Source of the DNA: an uncultured Clostridia bacterium
GTDB taxonomy: Bacteria; Bacillota; Clostridia; Lachnospirales; Anaerotignaceae
Length of the DNA: 8,347 nucleotides
Assembly: GCA_958420075.1 (NCBI GenBank)
Contig: CATZIM010000066.1
Location: 1-8,347, forward strand
Direction of reading: 5' to 3'
Below the pieces are notes generated by a model, which made no database searches, was not told the origin of the DNA, and saw only the letters and a list, made by a program, of their open reading frames with translations. Shown one piece after another: positions 5,835 to 8,347 of this stretch (position 1 is the first letter of the stretch; each line of letters begins with the position of its first letter). The position numbers and the translations under genes are program-made.

Positions 5835-6218
5835 ATGTCTATCATCAATGTATTGCTGAACATCCTGTGGATCTTATTTGGCGGTCTGCTCTCCGCATTA
5901 TGCTGGCTGTTGGCTGGTGTATTGTGCTGTATCACTGTGGTGGGCATTCCTGTTGGTTTGCAGTGTTTTAAATTTGCGAAGCTGATTCTGATGCCCTTTG
6001 GTAAGAAAGTGTATTTCGGGAACATGTCTTCCGGTTCTGTCCTTTTGAATGTTATTTGGATATTGCTGGGCGGACTGGGACTTTGCATCAGCTCCATCGC
6101 CATGGGGGTAGGCAGCTGTCTGACCATCATCGGGATTCCCTTTGGTTTGCAGCATTTTAAATTTGCAGCCCTGGCATTGATGCCATTTGGCGCGGAAATC
6201 CGTCCCATGGAAGACTAA
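5835..6218 (+). CDS. YccF-domain inner-membrane protein, two tandem copies
   Basis: A 127-residue membrane protein of the YccF family, whose function is not established. It is built of two copies of the same domain in exact register at a 63-residue offset: residues 6-56 (VLLNILWIL, then GIPVGLQCFKF, then LMPFG) and 69-119 (VLLNVIWIL, then GIPFGLQHFKF, then LMPFG). Each copy carries two hydrophobic segments, so about four membrane passes are expected. An upstream in-frame ATG at 5817 is rejected because AAAGGAGG (5821-5828) lies 6 nt before ATG 5835. The start follows the previous stop by one base, so translation is probably coupled. Last gene of the pepP operon, followed by a terminator. Confidence 0.92.
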   Translation: MSIINVLLNILWILFGGLLSALCWLLAGVLCCITVVGIPVGLQCFKFAKLILMPFGKKVYFGNMSSGSVLLNVIWILLGGLGLCISSIAMGVGSCLTIIGIPFGLQHFKFAALALMPFGAEIRPMED

Positions 6219-6259
6219 AAACAGTACCTGAAAGTCTGATAAAATCCTGTAAAAATAAG

Positions 6260-6291
6260 AAAGCTGAAATCTTAAAAGATTTCAGCTTTTT
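6260..6291 (+). terminator. Intrinsic terminator after the pepP operon, likely bidirectional
   Basis: A perfect inverted repeat (6260-6273 with 6276-6289) folds into a 12-bp stem with a 6-nt loop, followed by a T run (6287-6291). It ends the pepP operon. On the minus strand the stem is followed by CTTATTTTTA, so it can also end the convergent gene, whose stop codon is at 6298-6300. Confidence 0.88.
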
Positions 6292-6297
6292 GTTTGC

Positions 6298-6780
6298 TTA
6301 TTTTTTATTTTTTGCTTTTTCGGACTGATCGGAAACCATGTTATTCATACGAGTGGTCATCTTTTCAGTGAAAGATTTTTTCTTCTTATCAGCCAGATTC
6401 ATGCCGGTTACGCTGACGATATACATACCTGCAATGTCCACTTTCAGGGATTTTTTCACAGGCAGTACTTCGTAAACGGGTTTATCACACATGAGTGTAA
6501 CGATCTGGGGACCGATTTTTGCTTTTACCAGGTTTGCCTTACGCATTTTTGCCATTTTGGGCAGCTGATCGAAAACAGCTTTAGGCAGGTTTGTAGGGGA
6601 AGGTTTTTCCTGTTTTTTGTCGATGATGAACGCCTGCACGGTCATGCGGTTCTGATCGATGAAATCCTGTGCCTGGATCATGCGGCGCATGGTCTTTTTA
6701 TTCAGATAATAAGCGCCTGCCAGCAGAGCAGCCACAACAATCAGTGCAATGATGATGATATCGGATGCGTTAATGTTCAC
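6298..6780 (-). CDS. Small basic protein with one N-terminal membrane anchor, function unknown
   Basis: I do not recognise this 160-residue protein. One strongly hydrophobic segment (about 7-26) is followed at once by NKKTMRRM, so by the positive-inside rule the remainder should face the cytoplasm. No signal-peptidase or lipobox site is seen. The soluble part has beta-like stretches (MTVQAFIIDKK at 46-56, ANLVKAKIGPQIVTLMC at 82-98, VYEVLPVKKSLKVDIAGMYIVSV at 102-124) and a lysine-rich tail (DKKKKSF, ending KAKNKK). The start is GTG at 6778-6780, with AAGGAGG 8 nt upstream; no ATG fits that site. It has its own predicted promoter and a leader hairpin, is convergent with yccF and divergent from cls. 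Codon use resembles the neighbours, so there is no sign of recent transfer. That it is a real gene is well supported; its role is not. Confidence 0.82.
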   Translation of the reverse strand: MNINASDIIIIALIVVAALLAGAYYLNKKTMRRMIQAQDFIDQNRMTVQAFIIDKKQEKPSPTNLPKAVFDQLPKMAKMRKANLVKAKIGPQIVTLMCDKPVYEVLPVKKSLKVDIAGMYIVSVTGMNLADKKKKSFTEKMTTRMNNMVSDQSEKAKNKK

Positions 6781-6801
6781 AAAATGTTCCTCCTTGCAGT
6801 A

Positions 6802-6820
6802 AAAAGCCCAAAAGGCTTTT
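6802..6820 (-). terminator. Terminator-like hairpin in the leader of the 6298-6780 gene
   Basis: AAAAGCC and GGCTTTT form a 7-bp stem around a 5-nt loop, with five Ts at its 3' edge on the minus strand. It lies between the predicted start near 6838 and the ribosome binding site (about 6789-6795). The stem has only three G-C pairs, so it may attenuate or simply stabilise the RNA rather than terminate fully. Confidence 0.35.
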
Positions 6821-6844
6821 CCTTTGTATTTCTCACGTCACTCT

Positions 6845-6853
6845 ATTGTATCA
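6845..6853 (-). promoter_or_regulatory. Predicted extended -10 promoter for the 6298-6780 gene
   Basis: On the minus strand TGATACAAT is an extended -10 (TGn plus TACAAT, 5 of 6 to consensus). The -35 position holds only TTCCCT at 17 bp, a weak match, as is common with extended -10 promoters. The start would be near 6838. Confidence 0.5.
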
Positions 6854-6916
6854 GAGATTGGAGGAATAGGGAAGTGGAAAAGTGAAAATTTTCAAAATTT
6901 TTGCTGTGCCCTATGC

Positions 6917-6945
6917 TTGCGGATATTAGGGATTTTGCGTATACT
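6917..6945 (+). promoter_or_regulatory. Possible cls promoter
   Basis: TTGCGG (6917-6922) and TATACT (6940-6945) are 17 bp apart in an AT-rich stretch. TATATT at 6945-6950 is an alternative -10. The -35 is weak. The leader to ATG 7007 would be about 55 nt. Confidence 0.35.
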
Positions 6946-7006
6946 ATATTATGGAATTTTATTTGAATTTCTCATATTTCATATTTGAAAAGAAAGGAGG
7001 AAGTCT

Positions 7007-8347
7007 ATGGAGATTGTTTCCATTCTGGCGTATATCGCCATTGGGATTTTGGTTATCAACGTAATTTTGGCTGGCTTCGTGGTGTTTTTTGAACGAAGAA
7101 ATCCTGCCAGCAGCTGGGCGTGGCTTCTGGTGCTGCTGTTTATTCCGGTGTTCGGGTTCGTTATTTATATGATATTTGGCAGAAACAGTAAGCGGGAAAA
7201 AATGTTCCGGGTCAAAGAGGAGTACGACCGAGAGGTTTATTACAAATACCTGCTCCAGGATGAGCGATGTGTGGGCAGGGTAAAAGCCCAGAAAGAGATC
7301 ATCGAAAAAGGCGGCAGACTGGTGGATGCGGAATATCTGACAGACCTTGCTTATCTGCATTTGAATTCCGGCAACTGGATGACATTCAACAATAAGGTGA
7401 CACGGTTTATTACCGGGGCTGACAAATTTGAAGCACTGGTTCGCGACATTCGTCAGGCAAAGGAATTTATCCATCTGGAATATTATATCTGGCGTGGGGA
7501 CAAGCTGGGCACCCGTCTGGTGGAAGAACTGACGAAAAAAGCGGAGGAAGGCGTGGAAGTGCGTCTGCTTTACGACGGCATGGGCAATTCCAGACTGCCC
7601 AAAGACTTTTTTGACAAACTGCACGCAGCCGGCGGATACACTGCGGCGTTTCTGCCGCCATTCATTGTACGTATCAACTACCGCAACCACAGAAAGCTTT
7701 GCATCATCGACGGGAAAGTGGGGTATATCGGCGGCTTTAACGTAGGCGATGAATATCTGGGCATTGTCAAACGCTATGGCCCTTGGCGGGATACCCACCT
7801 GCGGGTGGTAGGCGACGCCATCGACCAGATGCAGATGCGATTTATCAAAGACTGGAATTTTACCACACGTTATGGTGCTGTCCAGCTGGAACAGCGGTAT
7901 TTCCCGCTCAGGGAACAGTCGGAAGGCATCCGGATGCAGATTGTTTCCAGCGGCCCCGATACCAAATGGCATAACGTACACAATGGCTATTTTAAAATGA
8001 TCAATGAAGCGGAGCATCATATTTATCTGACAACGCCTTACTTTGTACCGGATGATGGTATTTTCGAGGCTTTGCGGGTAGCGGCTCTTTCCGGGCTGGA
8101 TGTGCGGATACTGATTCCCGGCAACCCAGATCATTTCTTTGTATACTGGGCGAGCATGTCTTATCTGGGACAGCTGTTGGAAGCGGGCGTGAAATGCTAT
8201 CAGTACGAAAAAGGTTTCATCCATTCCAAGAGCCTGTGCATTGACGGGAAGATGTCCTCTGTGGGCACAGCCAATATGGATATCCGCATTTTTGATTTGA
8301 ACTTTGAAGTCAACGCCTTTTTGTATGACGCCGCTTTTACCAGAGAA
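7007..8347 (+). CDS. cls: Cardiolipin synthase (phospholipase D family), 3' end cut by window edge
   Basis: Membrane enzyme that joins two phosphatidylglycerols into cardiolipin and glycerol. The frame is open from ATG 7007 to the window end (447 codons). The N-terminus has two membrane segments (about 4-28 and 37-57), with the conserved ERRNPASSWAWLL (29-41) between and into them. The first phospholipase D catalytic motif is H228-x-K230-x4-D235, followed by GGFNVGDEY (242-250). The second is H406-x-K408-x4-D413, followed by GTANMDIRIFDLNFEVNAF (420-438). TPYFVPDD (343-350) is also typical. Both active-site motifs are intact. Bacterial homologues run to about 480-510 residues, so perhaps 35-60 are missing. 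The start has AAAGGAGG (6993-7000) at 6 nt. Divergent from the small anchored protein and apparently monocistronic at its 5' end. Confidence 0.95.
   Translation, partial: MEIVSILAYIAIGILVINVILAGFVVFFERRNPASSWAWLLVLLFIPVFGFVIYMIFGRNSKREKMFRVKEEYDREVYYKYLLQDERCVGRVKAQKEIIEKGGRLVDAEYLTDLAYLHLNSGNWMTFNNKVTRFITGADKFEALVRDIRQAKEFIHLEYYIWRGDKLGTRLVEELTKKAEEGVEVRLLYDGMGNSRLPKDFFDKLHAAGGYTAAFLPPFIVRINYRNHRKLCIIDGKVGYIGGFNVGDEYLGIVKRYGPWRDTHLRVVGDAIDQMQMRFIKDWNFTTRYGAVQLEQRYFPLREQSEGIRMQIVSSGPDTKWHNVHNGYFKMINEAEHHIYLTTPYFVPDDGIFEALRVAALSGLDVRILIPGNPDHFFVYWASMSYLGQLLEAGVKCYQYEKGFIHSKSLCIDGKMSSVGTANMDIRIFDLNFEVNAFLYDAAFTRE

Noticed and set aside
5294..6208. A 304-residue minus-strand frame across the DUF2161-like and yccF genes
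   Set aside because: Spans two well-supported plus-strand genes and their translated junction; it shows no domain of its own.
6959..8224. A 421-residue minus-strand frame opposite cls
   Set aside because: Shadow of cardiolipin synthase, which has both phospholipase D motifs and a proper ribosome site.

Overview
The window looks like a chromosomal stretch of a mid-GC, low-oxygen member of the Bacillota (Clostridia or a close relative). The evidence is uniformly strong AGGAGG-type ribosome binding sites, TTG and GTG starts alongside ATG, short T-rich intrinsic terminators, sigma-A-like TTGACA/TATAAT promoters, and a typical Firmicutes gene set (HxlR regulator, AzlCD, PepP, Cls with an N-terminal membrane hairpin). 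The species cannot be named from the sequence. I see no rRNA, tRNA, CRISPR array, insertion sequence, phage or plasmid functions. The region reads as ordinary core and housekeeping DNA, with interest concentrated in its regulatory gaps.

Layout, left to right. (1) 1-867, minus: an aldo/keto reductase cut by the left edge. (2) 868-992: a compact control region with two face-to-face promoters and a periodic TGTAT array. (3) 993-2524, plus: an HxlR-type regulator followed 11 bp later by a long AlaX-type tRNA editing hydrolase, closed by a strong hairpin terminator (2575-2616). (4) 2659-3686, minus: azlC-azlD, a two-subunit branched-chain amino acid exporter, convergent with the preceding operon. 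(5) 3687-3869: a divergent control region with overlapping -10 elements and a foldable leader. (6) 3870-6218, plus: a tightly packed operon of Xaa-Pro aminopeptidase, a PD-(D/E)XK-like protein and a YccF membrane protein, closed by a second hairpin terminator (6260-6291). (7) 6298-6780, minus: a small basic membrane-anchored protein of unknown function. (8) 7007-8347, plus: cardiolipin synthase, cut by the right edge.

How the parts may work together. The reductase and the HxlR/AlaX operon share one promoter knot, which suggests joint control by the HxlR protein. Because this regulator has cysteines in positions typical of redox or electrophile sensors, a stress-response module combining carbonyl detoxification with translation quality control is a reasonable hypothesis, but it is inference. 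AzlCD and PepP diverge from one shared promoter region and both concern amino acids: one exports branched-chain amino acids and the other releases them from proline-containing peptides. No intergenic gap exceeds 300 bases; the longest is 6781-7006 and it holds two divergent promoters and a leader hairpin. I did not find a clearly new defence or mobile system here.
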